In this document: positions 7,640-15,732 of the stretch, one piece after another | Position numbering within the stretch: the stretch's first letter is position 1 | Layout: every line of letters begins with the position of its first letter | Assembly: GCA_003531115.1 (NCBI GenBank) | Contig: DQHT01000111.1 | Coordinates: forward strand, 1 to 48,033 | Source of the DNA: Bacteroidota bacterium | GTDB taxonomy: Bacteria; Bacteroidota; Bacteroidia; UBA8524 | Direction of reading: 5' to 3' | Length of the DNA: 48,033 nt | Made by a program: the position numbers and the translations under genes | The notes under the pieces: generated by a model | The model's input: the letters and a program-made list of their open reading frames with translations, nothing else | Database searches by the model: none | Told to the model about the DNA's origin: nothing

Positions 7640-8779
7640 ATGAAATTTGGAACTAAAGTCCTCCACGCCGGAGTGCATCCCGACCCGACTACGGGCGCCA
7701 TTATGACTCCTATTTACCAGACCTCTACCTATGTGCAGTCGGCTCCTGGCCAGCATAAAGGATATGAATATAGCCGCACGCATAACCCAACGCGTACCCA
7801 ATTGCAAGACCAACTGGCTGCCCTGGAAAATGCCAAATACGGACTCTGCTTTTCAACAGGAATGGGTGCCATCGATGCGGTATGCAAACTGTTCAAAGCG
7901 GGCGATGAGATCGTGGCGACCAACGACCTCTATGGCGGTACTTTCCGGATCTTCACCAAAATGTACGAACCCTTCGGGATCAAATTCACCTTTGTGGATA
8001 TGACCAAACCGGAGCTGGTAGAAACGGCTATCACCCCTAAAACCAAACTTATCTGGGCAGAAACACCGACCAATCCGACCCTGAAAATCATCGATATCGC
8101 CGCCATGGCATCCATCGCCAAAAAACATGGCGCCCTGCTGGCGGTCGACAATACTTTCGCTTCACCGTACCTTCAAAACCCGATGGATCTGGGTGCCGAT
8201 ATCGTTATGCATTCCATCACCAAATACATCGCCGGCCACTCGGATGTAGTCATGGGGGCTTTGCTTTGTTCGGATGAAGATCTGAAAACCCGCCTGGAGT
8301 TCATCCAAAATGCCTCCGGAGCAACTCCGGGACCCATGGATTGTTTCCTGGTATTACGCGGGATCAAAACCCTGCATATCCGCATGCAGCGCCATTGTGA
8401 GAACGGAGCCAAAATCGCCCATTATCTGAAAAACCATCCCAAGGTGGCCAAAGTATTCTGGCCGGGATTTATCGATCATCCCAACCACGACATCGCCAAA
8501 AAACAAATGCGTGACTTTGGTGGCATGATCTCCTTTGAACTCAAAGAAGACTCAGTTGAAGCGGCCATGAAATTTGCCGGATCCACCAAACTTTTTGCCT
8601 GCGCCGAGTCGCTGGGAGGGGTTGAGTCCTTATTGGGGCACCCTGCTACCATGACCCACGCCTCCATACCCAAAGAAGAACGCGAAAAAGCCGGATTACG
8701 CGATTCGCTCATTCGCCTGAGTGTAGGAATTGAAGATGTTGATGACCTTATCGAAGATCTAGCTCAAGCCATTGGATGA
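7640..8779 (+). CDS. Trans-sulfuration PLP enzyme (cystathionine gamma-synthase/lyase type)
   Basis: 379 aa, normal family length. Cys/Met metabolism PLP fold type I: EYSRTHNPTR at 43-52 (phosphate-binding Tyr-Ser-Arg), STGMGAI (72-78), AETPTNP (140-146), VDNTF with D169/170 near the pyridine nitrogen, and the Schiff-base lysine K195 in HSITKYIAGHSD. The C-terminal domain has the SLGGVESL and RLSVGIED motifs of the family. It makes or breaks cystathionine in methionine/cysteine interconversion in the cytoplasm; synthase, gamma-lyase and beta-lyase cannot be told apart by eye. The stop codon overlaps the ATG of the next gene (ATGA), so it heads a three-gene operon. Confidence 0.9.
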   Translation: MKFGTKVLHAGVHPDPTTGAIMTPIYQTSTYVQSAPGQHKGYEYSRTHNPTRTQLQDQLAALENAKYGLCFSTGMGAIDAVCKLFKAGDEIVATNDLYGGTFRIFTKMYEPFGIKFTFVDMTKPELVETAITPKTKLIWAETPTNPTLKIIDIAAMASIAKKHGALLAVDNTFASPYLQNPMDLGADIVMHSITKYIAGHSDVVMGALLCSDEDLKTRLEFIQNASGATPGPMDCFLVLRGIKTLHIRMQRHCENGAKIAHYLKNHPKVAKVFWPGFIDHPNHDIAKKQMRDFGGMISFELKEDSVEAAMKFAGSTKLFACAESLGGVESLLGHPATMTHASIPKEEREKAGLRDSLIRLSVGIEDVDDLIEDLAQAIG

Positions 8780-9483
8780 GTGCGCTGGGGCTACTGGCGT
8801 TGACTATCGGACCGGGATTTCTGATCCTGGTATGGATCTACCTCAAGGATAAATACGAAAAAGAGCCCCTTTACCTTATTTTATTTGCTTTTCTTGGAGG
8901 AGCAGCCTCAACCTTGCTTGTTTTGGGAGCCAATATTCTCTGGAACCATTATGGCTTTGGTATCTCCGACAGCAATCTTTACCAAACGGCTTTTTATGCC
9001 TTTGTTTCGGTGGGTGCCACCGAAGAACTGGTCAAACTTCTCGTGGTTTTGCTCTTTTTTTATCCGAATAAGGCTTTCAATGAACCTTTTGATGGAATTG
9101 TATACTGTACAGCGGTGGCCATGGGATTTGCAACGGCCGAAAACCTGATCTATGTTTATGTCAATTCAAGACCGGAGGAAAGCCATTGGATTGCCCTGCT
9201 CCGCATGTTTTCAGCAGTGCCGGCCCACGCAACCTTCGCCATTTTGATGGGCTTTTTTATTGGCAACAGTAAATTTACCAGCAATCGGCTGCTGTATATT
9301 CTGATAGGCTGGTTCATTGCCAGTCTGCTCCATGGTGCATATGACTTTTTCCTCTTTATCCGCAATATCCCTGGCATTTCAATAGGCGCATTCCTTTCTC
9401 TTTATTTGGGTATACGCTATGCCAGAAAGGCCATAAGCATCAATCAGGAAACCTCACCTTTTCGCCCTGGATGGTATGAATAA
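8776..9483 (+). CDS. prsW: PrsW-family intramembrane metalloprotease
   Basis: 235 aa with about seven hydrophobic helices. The PrsW hallmarks are present in order: GATEELVK with E83-E84, GFATAEN with E122-N123, VPAHATF with H151, and SLLHGAYD with H186. PrsW proteases cleave membrane anti-sigma factors or other single-pass proteins within or near the membrane. The ATG overlaps the stop of the upstream PLP enzyme by 4 nt and its own 3' end overlaps the next gene by 8 nt. No anti-sigma gene is adjacent; a sigma/membrane-protein pair is about 38 kb away, and a link between them would be speculative. Confidence 0.88.
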   Translation: MSALGLLALTIGPGFLILVWIYLKDKYEKEPLYLILFAFLGGAASTLLVLGANILWNHYGFGISDSNLYQTAFYAFVSVGATEELVKLLVVLLFFYPNKAFNEPFDGIVYCTAVAMGFATAENLIYVYVNSRPEESHWIALLRMFSAVPAHATFAILMGFFIGNSKFTSNRLLYILIGWFIASLLHGAYDFFLFIRNIPGISIGAFLSLYLGIRYARKAISINQETSPFRPGWYE

Positions 9484-10246
9484 GCGAAAACTTCAGGATT
9501 TTCTGGAGGAAAGGGTAAGGCACTATGAAAAACCGGAATTTATAGCCAATGACCCGATCTCAGTCCCGCATCGCTATTCCAGCCAGCAGGACAGGGAGAT
9601 CATGGGCTTTTTTGCCGCAAGCCTGGCCTGGGGACAACGTACCACTATCATCCGCAACTGCCTGAAATTGGGCGAGTGGATGGATAATTCACCCCATGCA
9701 TTTATTGTAGGCCATCAGGAATTGGACAGGAAACGCTTTTTGGGGTTTGTGCACCGCACGTTTAATGATACCGACCTGCTCTATTTTCTTGAATTTCTTC
9801 AACAGTATTATTGTAAGGAAACAAGTTTGGAAACCGCCTTTCTTGATGAAAATGGACATTTTCAGGGTATGGAAAAGGCATTGACAGGCTTTCATAAAAC
9901 CTTTTTCTCTCTTCCCGATGCTCCCCAACGCACCCAAAAACATGTGGCCACCCCGGCCAAAAAAAGTGCCTGCAAACGCCTGAACATGTACCTGCGCTGG
10001 ATGGTGCGCCCTGCTGAAAAGGGCGTTGATTTTGGTTTGTGGAAGAAAATCCCCCTTTCCGAATTGGTTTGTCCGCTCGACACCCACGTTCACCGTGTTG
10101 CTTCAGGTTTGGGTATGATAAAAAGGAAACAGGCCGACTGGCAATGCGCTATGGAACTGACCACTTTTCTCAAGGAGCTTGACCCGAATGACCCGGTGAA
10201 ATTTGATTATGCCCTTTTTTCGTTGGGCGAAAATGAGAGGTATTGA
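9476..10246 (+). CDS. TIGR02757 (DUF2400) family protein
   Basis: 256 aa. Recognised by the block FFAASLAWGQRTTIIRN near residues 43-60, the LNMYLRWMVRP segment around 170-180, CPLDTHVHRVA around 198-208 and the C-terminal DPNDPVKFDYALFSLG. This is a Bacteroidota-enriched family of unknown biochemical role; the CPLDTHVHR and DPVKFDYALF blocks recall helix-hairpin-helix DNA-glycosylase-like proteins. It overlaps the PrsW gene by 8 nt, so it belongs to the same transcript as the PLP enzyme. Confidence 0.85.
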   Translation: MNKRKLQDFLEERVRHYEKPEFIANDPISVPHRYSSQQDREIMGFFAASLAWGQRTTIIRNCLKLGEWMDNSPHAFIVGHQELDRKRFLGFVHRTFNDTDLLYFLEFLQQYYCKETSLETAFLDENGHFQGMEKALTGFHKTFFSLPDAPQRTQKHVATPAKKSACKRLNMYLRWMVRPAEKGVDFGLWKKIPLSELVCPLDTHVHRVASGLGMIKRKQADWQCAMELTTFLKELDPNDPVKFDYALFSLGENERY

Positions 10247-10270
10247 AAGGTAGAAGGGAGGTAGGGAGGA

Positions 10271-10430
10271 CTTTTCAGACATCTAATGGCCGTCACCCTG
10301 AGCAGGCAAACGATTCAGTAGCTTTTGCAGAAACGCCACGCCGTGTCGAAGGGCGATGGCGAGTCGAGAGCCAGTCCGACCTGAAGTTCTCGTTCCAGCC
10401 ACTTCTCGACGGGCTCGAAGTGACTGGTTG
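10271..10430. repeat. Intergenic mosaic repeat with CACCCTGAGC / TCGAAG blocks
   Basis: The spacer carries GTCACCCTGAGCAGG (about 10290), GTGTCGAAGGGCGATGG (about 10343) and CACTTC-N11-GAAGTG (10400-10422), whose loop contains CGACGGGCTC. These blocks are inverted or rearranged versions of one another and look like a dispersed intergenic repeat rather than coding DNA. The terminal hairpin lies between the two converging genes and may help end transcription, though it has no T-run. Confidence 0.55.
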
Positions 10431-11396
10431 CTAGTATCTAGAGTTTGATGTTAAATATTCTTTCACATATTCCTCCACCCCATCTTCAAGAGAAGTAAAG
10501 GCATAAGGATACCCGATCCCCTTCAGTTTGCTCATATCCGCCTCGGTAAAATACTGGTATTTATCACGAATGTCAGCCGGAGTATCGATAAAGGAAATAT
10601 TCGGCTCTTTTCCCATGGCTTTGAAGGTGGCCTTTGCAAGATCTAAAAAGGTACGCGCAGTGCCTGAACCCAAATTATACAAACCTGAATTTTTCCGGTG
10701 GTGCATCAGCCAGTGGCAAACATTAACCACGTCTTTCACATACACGAAATCGCGCTTTTGTCCACCATCGGAATAGTCGGGGCGGTGGGAGCGGAAGAGT
10801 TTGAGGGTGCCTGTTTCTTTGATCTGGTTAAATCCATGGAAAATCACCGAAGCCATACGGCCTTTGTGGTATTCGTTAGGGCCATAAACATTAAAGAACT
10901 TAAGTCCCGCCCAGAAATAGGGCTTTTTTTCCTGAGCCAGGGCCCATTTATCAAAATCATTTTTGGAATCTCCGTAGGGATTGAGGGGTTTAAGCTGACC
11001 AACGAGCGATTCATCATCTTTATAACCCAGCTCTCCCAACCCATACGTGGCAGCTGATGAAGCATAAACCAGAGGCAAGCCATATTCAACGCACTTGAGC
11101 CACATGGTTTTGGAATAATTGAGGTTGAGTTCGTTAAAAATATTGACATCGAACTCGGTGGTATCGGTACGTGCTCCGATATGGAAGATAAACTGAACCT
11201 GGCTTTCATTTTTGTCGAGCCAGGTAAAAAAGTCATTTCGATGTACTTTCTCCTGATAAATTTTATCGCTGAGGTTGGCCTCTTTGGCCGGATTTGAAAA
11301 GTCGTCGACCAATACCAGATCGAAAAAACGGTCTTCGTTGAGCCGTTTTACCAAACAACTCCCTATAAATCCTGCGGCACCGGTGATTACTATCAT
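10431..11396 (-). CDS. hldD: ADP-L-glycero-D-manno-heptose-6-epimerase
   Basis: 321 aa extended SDR enzyme. NAD(P)-binding GAAGFIG at 6-12, VLVDDFS after the second strand, YASSAATYG at 111-119 and the catalytic YGDSK (Y141, K145). The heptose epimerase signature is supported by HIGARTDTTE (72-81) and FFNVYGPNEYHKGRMASV. It epimerises ADP-D-glycero-D-manno-heptose to the L form used in lipopolysaccharide core or other glycans. It lies downstream of the T9SS cargo gene on the same strand, but a strong hairpin separates them and it has its own -7 element. Confidence 0.92.
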   Translation of the reverse strand: MIVITGAAGFIGSCLVKRLNEDRFFDLVLVDDFSNPAKEANLSDKIYQEKVHRNDFFTWLDKNESQVQFIFHIGARTDTTEFDVNIFNELNLNYSKTMWLKCVEYGLPLVYASSAATYGLGELGYKDDESLVGQLKPLNPYGDSKNDFDKWALAQEKKPYFWAGLKFFNVYGPNEYHKGRMASVIFHGFNQIKETGTLKLFRSHRPDYSDGGQKRDFVYVKDVVNVCHWLMHHRKNSGLYNLGSGTARTFLDLAKATFKAMGKEPNISFIDTPADIRDKYQYFTEADMSKLKGIGYPYAFTSLEDGVEEYVKEYLTSNSRY

Positions 11397-11406
11397 ATTC
11401 TCCCGG

Positions 11407-11414
11407 CAAAGGTA
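11407..11414 (-). promoter_or_regulatory. Candidate -7 element TACCTTTG for hldD
   Basis: Reverse complement of CAAAGGTA; exact TAnnTTTG match 10 nt before the hldD ATG. No clear -33 TTG is seen, so confidence is modest. Confidence 0.4.
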
Positions 11415-11461
11415 AAAGTTTTCAGTGTTCTCCGCCTACGCGAAATGCTTCGGCGGATAAA

Positions 11462-11502
11462 AGTTTTCAGTGTTCAGCGAGATCCACTGAACACTGAAAA
11501 CT
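11462..11502 (-). terminator. Hairpin between the T9SS cargo gene and hldD
   Basis: AGTTTTCAGTGTTCAG (11462-11477) and CTGAACACTGAAAACT (11487-11502) form a perfect 16-bp stem with a 9-nt loop. Read on the minus strand the stem is followed by TTTTAT, so it can act as the terminator of the cargo gene ending at 11520. It is built from the same heptamers as the neighbouring array. Confidence 0.6.
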
Positions 11503-11516
11503 GAACACTGAAAACT
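11489..11516. repeat. Heptamer array (GAAnACT)4
   Basis: Four heptads GAACACT, GAAAACT, GAACACT, GAAAACT. Inverted copies of the same words lie at 11415-11430 and 11462-11476, and between them is a CGCCTACGCG...CGGCGGA block (11433-11456) similar to blocks near 7400 and 7570. Confidence 0.8.
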
Positions 11517-11519
11517 TTT

Positions 11520-12563
11520 TTAATTTTTGACTACGCGGTTAACAGAAGTCGTTCCATCCTGATAAAGGATCACCACCAGGTATTGACCTGATTTAAGCAC
11601 TCCTGTTTCAATACGGTTTGTTCCTTCTTCTATGTTCACGTTGTTTTGAACGAGTTTCCCCTGAAGGTCGAAGATCTGCATGCTACCTGCCTGTTTGGCC
11701 TCGATCTGGAAATGGGTTTGAGCCGGATTCGGGTAAAGAAGCGTTTGCACATTTTCAAGTGGATTTTTTACACTCATAACATTGGAGGAACGGTAAACGA
11801 TTTCCCCAACATTTGGCTGATCAGCCTTTAAGGTGACTGAAGCAGCATAATATCCGCCCTCTTCGTTAAAGAAAGTGTAGGTGATTTGTCCTTCGGATGA
11901 ATTTTGTACCGGGAACCAACCGGTTATAGCGGTATAGGCAGAAATATCAACTTCAACATACACATCCGTTTTCAGACGCAAAGCTTCAACACTGTCAACA
12001 GGGAGTAAAAGTTGACCTTGTCCATCGCAGGTATTATTAACAAGTACGTACACCTGCACACGAATAGAATCGACCGGCGCTCCAAAATCAGAACCTGGAT
12101 AGGTATTATCTGAACGGGTAGAATCTGACCAGGCTGAACCATATTTCAAAGGAAAGATCATCATTCTGGGATGAAAATCAGATGTAGCTCCGGTTGTATC
12201 CATTCCGTTATTCAAAGCCTTCCAAACAGAGTCAGCATCTTCGATATAGGAGTAATCATCTAACTGATCATCATCCTGAATAACCAGGTTGCATCCGTTA
12301 ACGGTGCTGCCTCCATTATTTGTGTCAGGAGCAAGAAAAAGGGTAGTTTTTGAAAAATTATTGTCCAAAACACTAAAATCCCATCTGAGATTTTGTCCGG
12401 TAGATTGGAAGTTCATAGGAAGAACAACAGAGGTATCCTCCTGATATTGAAAACTTTTTCCGGCATAACTCATGTCGGAGCGCCGGATCTCCATGTTTTG
12501 TGTTTGAGCAAAGCCTGCGGTAACACAAGCAACAAAGCTCATAGCGAGTACTATTCTTTTCAT
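11520..12563 (-). CDS. Secreted protein with T9SS type A sorting domain
   Basis: 347 aa. Signal peptide of about 19 residues (cleavage near GFA/Q). The middle is a beta-rich domain without recognised catalytic motifs. The last 80 residues are a classic Por secretion tail: NPLENVQTLLYPNPAQTHF, then IFDLQGKLV, then LKSGQYLVVI and a terminal basic VNRVVKN. Such tails direct export across the outer membrane by the type IX system and are removed on the surface. The T9SS core genes are in this same window (22.4-30.7 kb). The function of the passenger is unknown. Confidence 0.88.
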   Translation of the reverse strand: MKRIVLAMSFVACVTAGFAQTQNMEIRRSDMSYAGKSFQYQEDTSVVLPMNFQSTGQNLRWDFSVLDNNFSKTTLFLAPDTNNGGSTVNGCNLVIQDDDQLDDYSYIEDADSVWKALNNGMDTTGATSDFHPRMMIFPLKYGSAWSDSTRSDNTYPGSDFGAPVDSIRVQVYVLVNNTCDGQGQLLLPVDSVEALRLKTDVYVEVDISAYTAITGWFPVQNSSEGQITYTFFNEEGGYYAASVTLKADQPNVGEIVYRSSNVMSVKNPLENVQTLLYPNPAQTHFQIEAKQAGSMQIFDLQGKLVQNNVNIEEGTNRIETGVLKSGQYLVVILYQDGTTSVNRVVKN

Positions 12564-12740
12564 ATTATTTGGATTTAATTACAAAGATGACGCAACAGAA
12601 ACAGAAAAAGTTACCTGAGGGGAAGAATTTTTTTAAACATGGACGGGGCGATCCGCATGCCAAGTGCAATGGAAATCATAAATCATAAATCAAAAATCAT
12701 AAATGCCCATATCTTCGCAGCGATTTAAAAATGGAGTACT
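12564..12740. other. Divergent spacer before the small membrane ORF and fabD
   Basis: 177 bp. Apart from the heptamer array at 12673-12704 it contains CATCTTTG (minus, 12589-12582), one mismatch from the -7 consensus, before the T9SS cargo gene, and TATCTTCG (plus, about 12709), one mismatch, before the small ORF. Nothing else is supported. Confidence 0.4.
12673..12704. repeat. Heptamer array (AAATCAN)4 plus AAAT, second copy
   Basis: AAATCAT, AAATCAT, AAATCAA, AAATCAT, AAAT. It matches the array at 7589-7620 in 31 of 32 positions and in orientation relative to the downstream gene. Confidence 0.85.
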
Positions 12741-12962
12741 ATGGCCAGATCCTTTGAACCCGACCCAAAACGCTTTTGGCGTATTTTTATCATTTCCCTG
12801 GTGTTTATGGTTTTTATGGCCATCCTCATCATCAAAAGAAAAATGGAGAAGGAAAAGAACATGACTCCCAAACAGCCAACCGTTAAAATCGATCAACATG
12901 AAAGCATACATATTCCCCGGACAGGGTTCCCAGTTTGTTGGGATGGGCAAGGATCTTTATGA
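12741..12962 (+). CDS. Small single-pass membrane protein overlapping fabD (uncertain)
   Basis: 73 aa. A charged N-terminus, one strong TM helix (residues about 13-31, WRIFIISLVFMVFMAILII) and then a very basic segment KRKMEKEKN. GGAG lies 5 nt before the ATG. The last 22 residues are read in another frame of fabD. A real small membrane protein is plausible because the hydrophobic stretch lies wholly before fabD, but no homologue is recognised. Confidence 0.45.
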   Translation: MARSFEPDPKRFWRIFIISLVFMVFMAILIIKRKMEKEKNMTPKQPTVKIDQHESIHIPRTGFPVCWDGQGSL

Positions 12963-13788
12963 TCAGCATGAATTAGCCCGTAACCTGTTTAAGCAGGCAG
13001 ACCAGATCCTCGGCTTTTCCATCAGCAAAGAAATGTTCGAAGGAAGTGATGAATCCCTGAAACAAACCAAAGTTACCCAACCCGCCATATTCCTGCATTC
13101 CGTTATCATGGCCAAAGTAATGGGTGCTTCCTTTCGCCCGGATATGGTTGCGGGCCACTCACTGGGCGAGTTTTCTGCCCTGGTAGCCAACAATACCCTT
13201 TCTTTTGAAGACGGTTTAAAACTCGTTTCTCAACGCGCCCTGGCCATGCAAAAGGCCTGCGAAGCCCAGCCTTCTACCATGGCAGCAATTCTGGCCCTGG
13301 CCGATGAAAAGGTCGAGGAAATTTGCGCTTCCATCAATGGGGTGGTCGTGGCTGCAAATTACAATTGTCCCGGACAACTCGTTATCTCCGGCTCCATCGA
13401 AGCCGTGAACGAAGCCTGCGAAAAAATGAAAGAAGCAGGAGCAAAAAGGGCTTTGGTGCTTCCGGTTGGTGGAGCTTTCCATTCTCCTTTAATGGAACCT
13501 GCCCGCCAGGAATTAGAAGCGGCCATCAAAGCAACACCTTTCCATACGCCAGATTGTCCGGTATACCAGAATGTTACCGCATCAGCAGTTTCTGATCCGA
13601 TCGAAATTCAAAAGAACCTTGTCATCCAGCTAACCGCTGCCGTACGTTGGACCCAAAGTGTTCAGGCTATGGTTAAAGATGGAGCTACTGAGTTTATTGA
13701 AGTAGGACCGGGAAAAGTACTTCAGGGTCTGGTGAAAAAGATCGCCCCCGAAGTGGAAGCTGGAAGCGCTATTCTTCCCGGAGTATAA
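12898..13788 (+). CDS. fabD: Malonyl-CoA:ACP transacylase
   Basis: 296 aa, usual length about 300. N-terminal FPGQGSQFVGMG, nucleophile S88 in GHSLGE, catalytic H195 in GGAFHSPLM, and the C-terminal EVGPGKVLQGLV. It moves malonyl groups from CoA to acyl carrier protein for fatty-acid elongation in the cytoplasm; acpP and fabF are in this window at 34.9-36.4 kb. The 3' end overlaps the convergent OmpA-like gene by 20 nt, so no terminator fits between them. Confidence 0.95.
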   Translation: MKAYIFPGQGSQFVGMGKDLYDQHELARNLFKQADQILGFSISKEMFEGSDESLKQTKVTQPAIFLHSVIMAKVMGASFRPDMVAGHSLGEFSALVANNTLSFEDGLKLVSQRALAMQKACEAQPSTMAAILALADEKVEEICASINGVVVAANYNCPGQLVISGSIEAVNEACEKMKEAGAKRALVLPVGGAFHSPLMEPARQELEAAIKATPFHTPDCPVYQNVTASAVSDPIEIQKNLVIQLTAAVRWTQSVQAMVKDGATEFIEVGPGKVLQGLVKKIAPEVEAGSAILPGV

Positions 13789-15010
13789 ACTCAACCCTTC
13801 GGTTTAACTGCCTTCCTTCATCAGTCTGGTTTGTTGCAATGGGCTGCGAACTGCCTCGCCCGATCGCTGTTAATTTTTCAGGAGCAATTCCCTGATCGAT
13901 CAGGTACGCCTTCACTGCCTCTGCCCGGTTCAGCGAAAGAAGCTCATTATACGCAGCATTACCCATACTATCGGTATGCCCGATGATGGATACCGAATAT
14001 CCGGGGTACTGGTGAAGTAGAGATGCCAGGCTGTCCAACGATGGGAATGAACGTTCTTCAATTACTGCGGAATCAAATGCAAAATAAAGCCGGTCGATCC
14101 GATAAGCTCTACCTGCCTCCAACACAGGTATAGCTTCGGGCTCGGATGGATATTCCTGATGGTCCTTCCATTCACCAATACCTGCGAACAGGGCATTCAT
14201 ATTAATGGGCAGGGTGTCGCGGCAGGCTCCGAAATAGCTATGGCGCCGGTTGAGGGTCTCTAATATTTCTTCCTGTTTTTTGCAGTAGCAGACCCGCCCC
14301 GTTTTGGAGCTCAGGGTTATTTGATGGATGGAAACAAAGGGTTCCGGTTTGTTCCCGGCGAAAAGACCTTTTTGGTAAAATGTATTCTCATCATCTTCAA
14401 AATTTCCAAGTAACAGAAATTTCTCCGTACCGGTGGCAGTGTAAAGGATTGTCTGCTTTTGTTCACCAACAGCCAAAGGCCCTGAATTCAAAAAAAAGGT
14501 TTTTTGCGGATGGTAGGCGATCAGGCTGTCATACTGATGTACCTGAAAAAATCCTGACAGGGTATCAACGGTGTAAACTTTTTTTGCCGGGATATGGATA
14601 AAAGTGTCAGAAAAATAAAGCCCCAGATAGCCAAAGCGTATCTTTTTTTGCGAGTAGAATATTTCGATTTCGTACGTTTCTCCTTGTACTAAGGGGCATA
14701 ACAAAGGGGCCTGAATATACGACCGTTCATTCAGTCCATCCTTTCCGCGCATTTTAATCATGGCGGGCATGGGAATAGGCCGTTTCGCCTTATCATAACG
14801 AATTGGCTTAAAATTAAAGGTGGAGGAAGAACTGGTCCACCAGCCCATAGGCGCACAACTTACATGGTATTCGCAACAAATATTCAGGTTGCTGAAATCA
14901 CCGTTGGGAAGAAAATGCTGGGCCTTCAATACGCTTCCAGGGTGAGGGAAACATACGAGGAGAGCGAAGAGCGGGCCTGCGGCCAGAGCGGAAAGCGATG
15001 GCAACTGCAT
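13769..15010 (-). CDS. OmpA-family outer-membrane protein with N-terminal beta-sandwich region
   Basis: 413 aa. Signal-like N-terminus with cleavage after about 30 residues (KAQ/H). A long N-terminal region of NGDFS type, similar to carbohydrate-binding or gliding-associated domains, covers about 30-260. The C-terminal OmpA peptidoglycan-binding domain is clear: LYFAFDSAVIEE, VSIIGHTDSMGN, LSLNRAEAVKAYL and NRRVEF. It probably anchors the outer membrane to the wall. It starts 2 nt after the stop of the upstream barrel gene, so the minus-strand order hscA-barrel-OmpA looks like one operon. Confidence 0.85.
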   Translation of the reverse strand: MQLPSLSALAAGPLFALLVCFPHPGSVLKAQHFLPNGDFSNLNICCEYHVSCAPMGWWTSSSSTFNFKPIRYDKAKRPIPMPAMIKMRGKDGLNERSYIQAPLLCPLVQGETYEIEIFYSQKKIRFGYLGLYFSDTFIHIPAKKVYTVDTLSGFFQVHQYDSLIAYHPQKTFFLNSGPLAVGEQKQTILYTATGTEKFLLLGNFEDDENTFYQKGLFAGNKPEPFVSIHQITLSSKTGRVCYCKKQEEILETLNRRHSYFGACRDTLPINMNALFAGIGEWKDHQEYPSEPEAIPVLEAGRAYRIDRLYFAFDSAVIEERSFPSLDSLASLLHQYPGYSVSIIGHTDSMGNAAYNELLSLNRAEAVKAYLIDQGIAPEKLTAIGRGSSQPIATNQTDEGRQLNRRVEFILREE

Positions 15011-15012
15011 GC

Positions 15013-15732
15013 CTAAAAATAGAGGCTAAATTCGATGCTTCGGTTAAAAATACTGCGCACATTACGGAGCGACGGCGAAACTTCATCGAGGGTGTAGGGA
15101 GCTGCGTTTCCGAAATCCCGTATCGGATTGGCATTGGCAAAATCGCCGGCAATATTGGTGAAGCCATGTTTGTATCCGATATATAAACCTACATATTTGG
15201 TATTTAACATATACCCCAATGCAGCCCCAAATTCCCAGGGTTTAAACGGAAGTTCAGTGAAAACAGGAGGCTGAAAATAGCCATTGGGAACATAGCCGAT
15301 AAACAGGGAAGGTTTAACCAGATAAGAAACCGTGGGTCCGAAAACCAGCATATGTTTATCCTTTTTATCCATGGAGATCATGGCCAATACAGGAAGTTCG
15401 AGGTAGAAAAGACCGAGACGGGAATAGATCTGGCCGGTGTCGCCTTTGTTTTCAGGAAAACGCGCACCCCGGTAACAAGCCGCCGCTTCTACATTTAAAT
15501 TAAAACGTTTATTAAATCCTACCCGGTAATAAATGGCACCCTGAACGCCACGAAGGGAATTCCCATCCCGCATTTCCGGGGCTTTTATCCAATAATTCCC
15601 AAAACCAATACGTACTCCCACCTTTTGGGGCTTTGAACCGGGTCTGGCTTCCTCATCTTTCTGATAGTGCTGTGCGTTAACGGCTGCAGCGAGGAACATA
15701 AAGAAGGCAATAAACGCTATTTTATGTTTCAA
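15013..15732 (-). CDS. Outer-membrane beta-barrel protein, TTG start inside hscA
   Basis: 239 aa with the start placed at TTG 15732: this gives a clean signal peptide ([20 protein letters not shown]) and AAAGGA sits about 6-8 nt upstream. The longer frame reaching to 15804 would add 24 residues that are just hscA read in another frame. The mature part is a barrel with strands such as [12 protein letters not shown] and [12 protein letters not shown] and ends in an aromatic SIEFSLYF. Its first 11 nt overlap the end of hscA. Function unknown. Confidence 0.78.
   Translation of the reverse strand: MKHKIAFIAFFMFLAAAVNAQHYQKDEEARPGSKPQKVGVRIGFGNYWIKAPEMRDGNSLRGVQGAIYYRVGFNKRFNLNVEAAACYRGARFPENKGDTGQIYSRLGLFYLELPVLAMISMDKKDKHMLVFGPTVSYLVKPSLFIGYVPNGYFQPPVFTELPFKPWEFGAALGYMLNTKYVGLYIGYKHGFTNIAGDFANANPIRDFGNAAPYTLDEVSPSLRNVRSIFNRSIEFSLYF

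Noticed and set aside
9689..10093. 134-residue minus-strand frame inside the TIGR02757 gene
   Set aside because: Antisense shadow; no start signal or domain.
10243..10434. 63-residue frame overlapping the end of the TIGR02757 gene
   Set aside because: It lies in the mosaic repeat and has no recognisable protein features.
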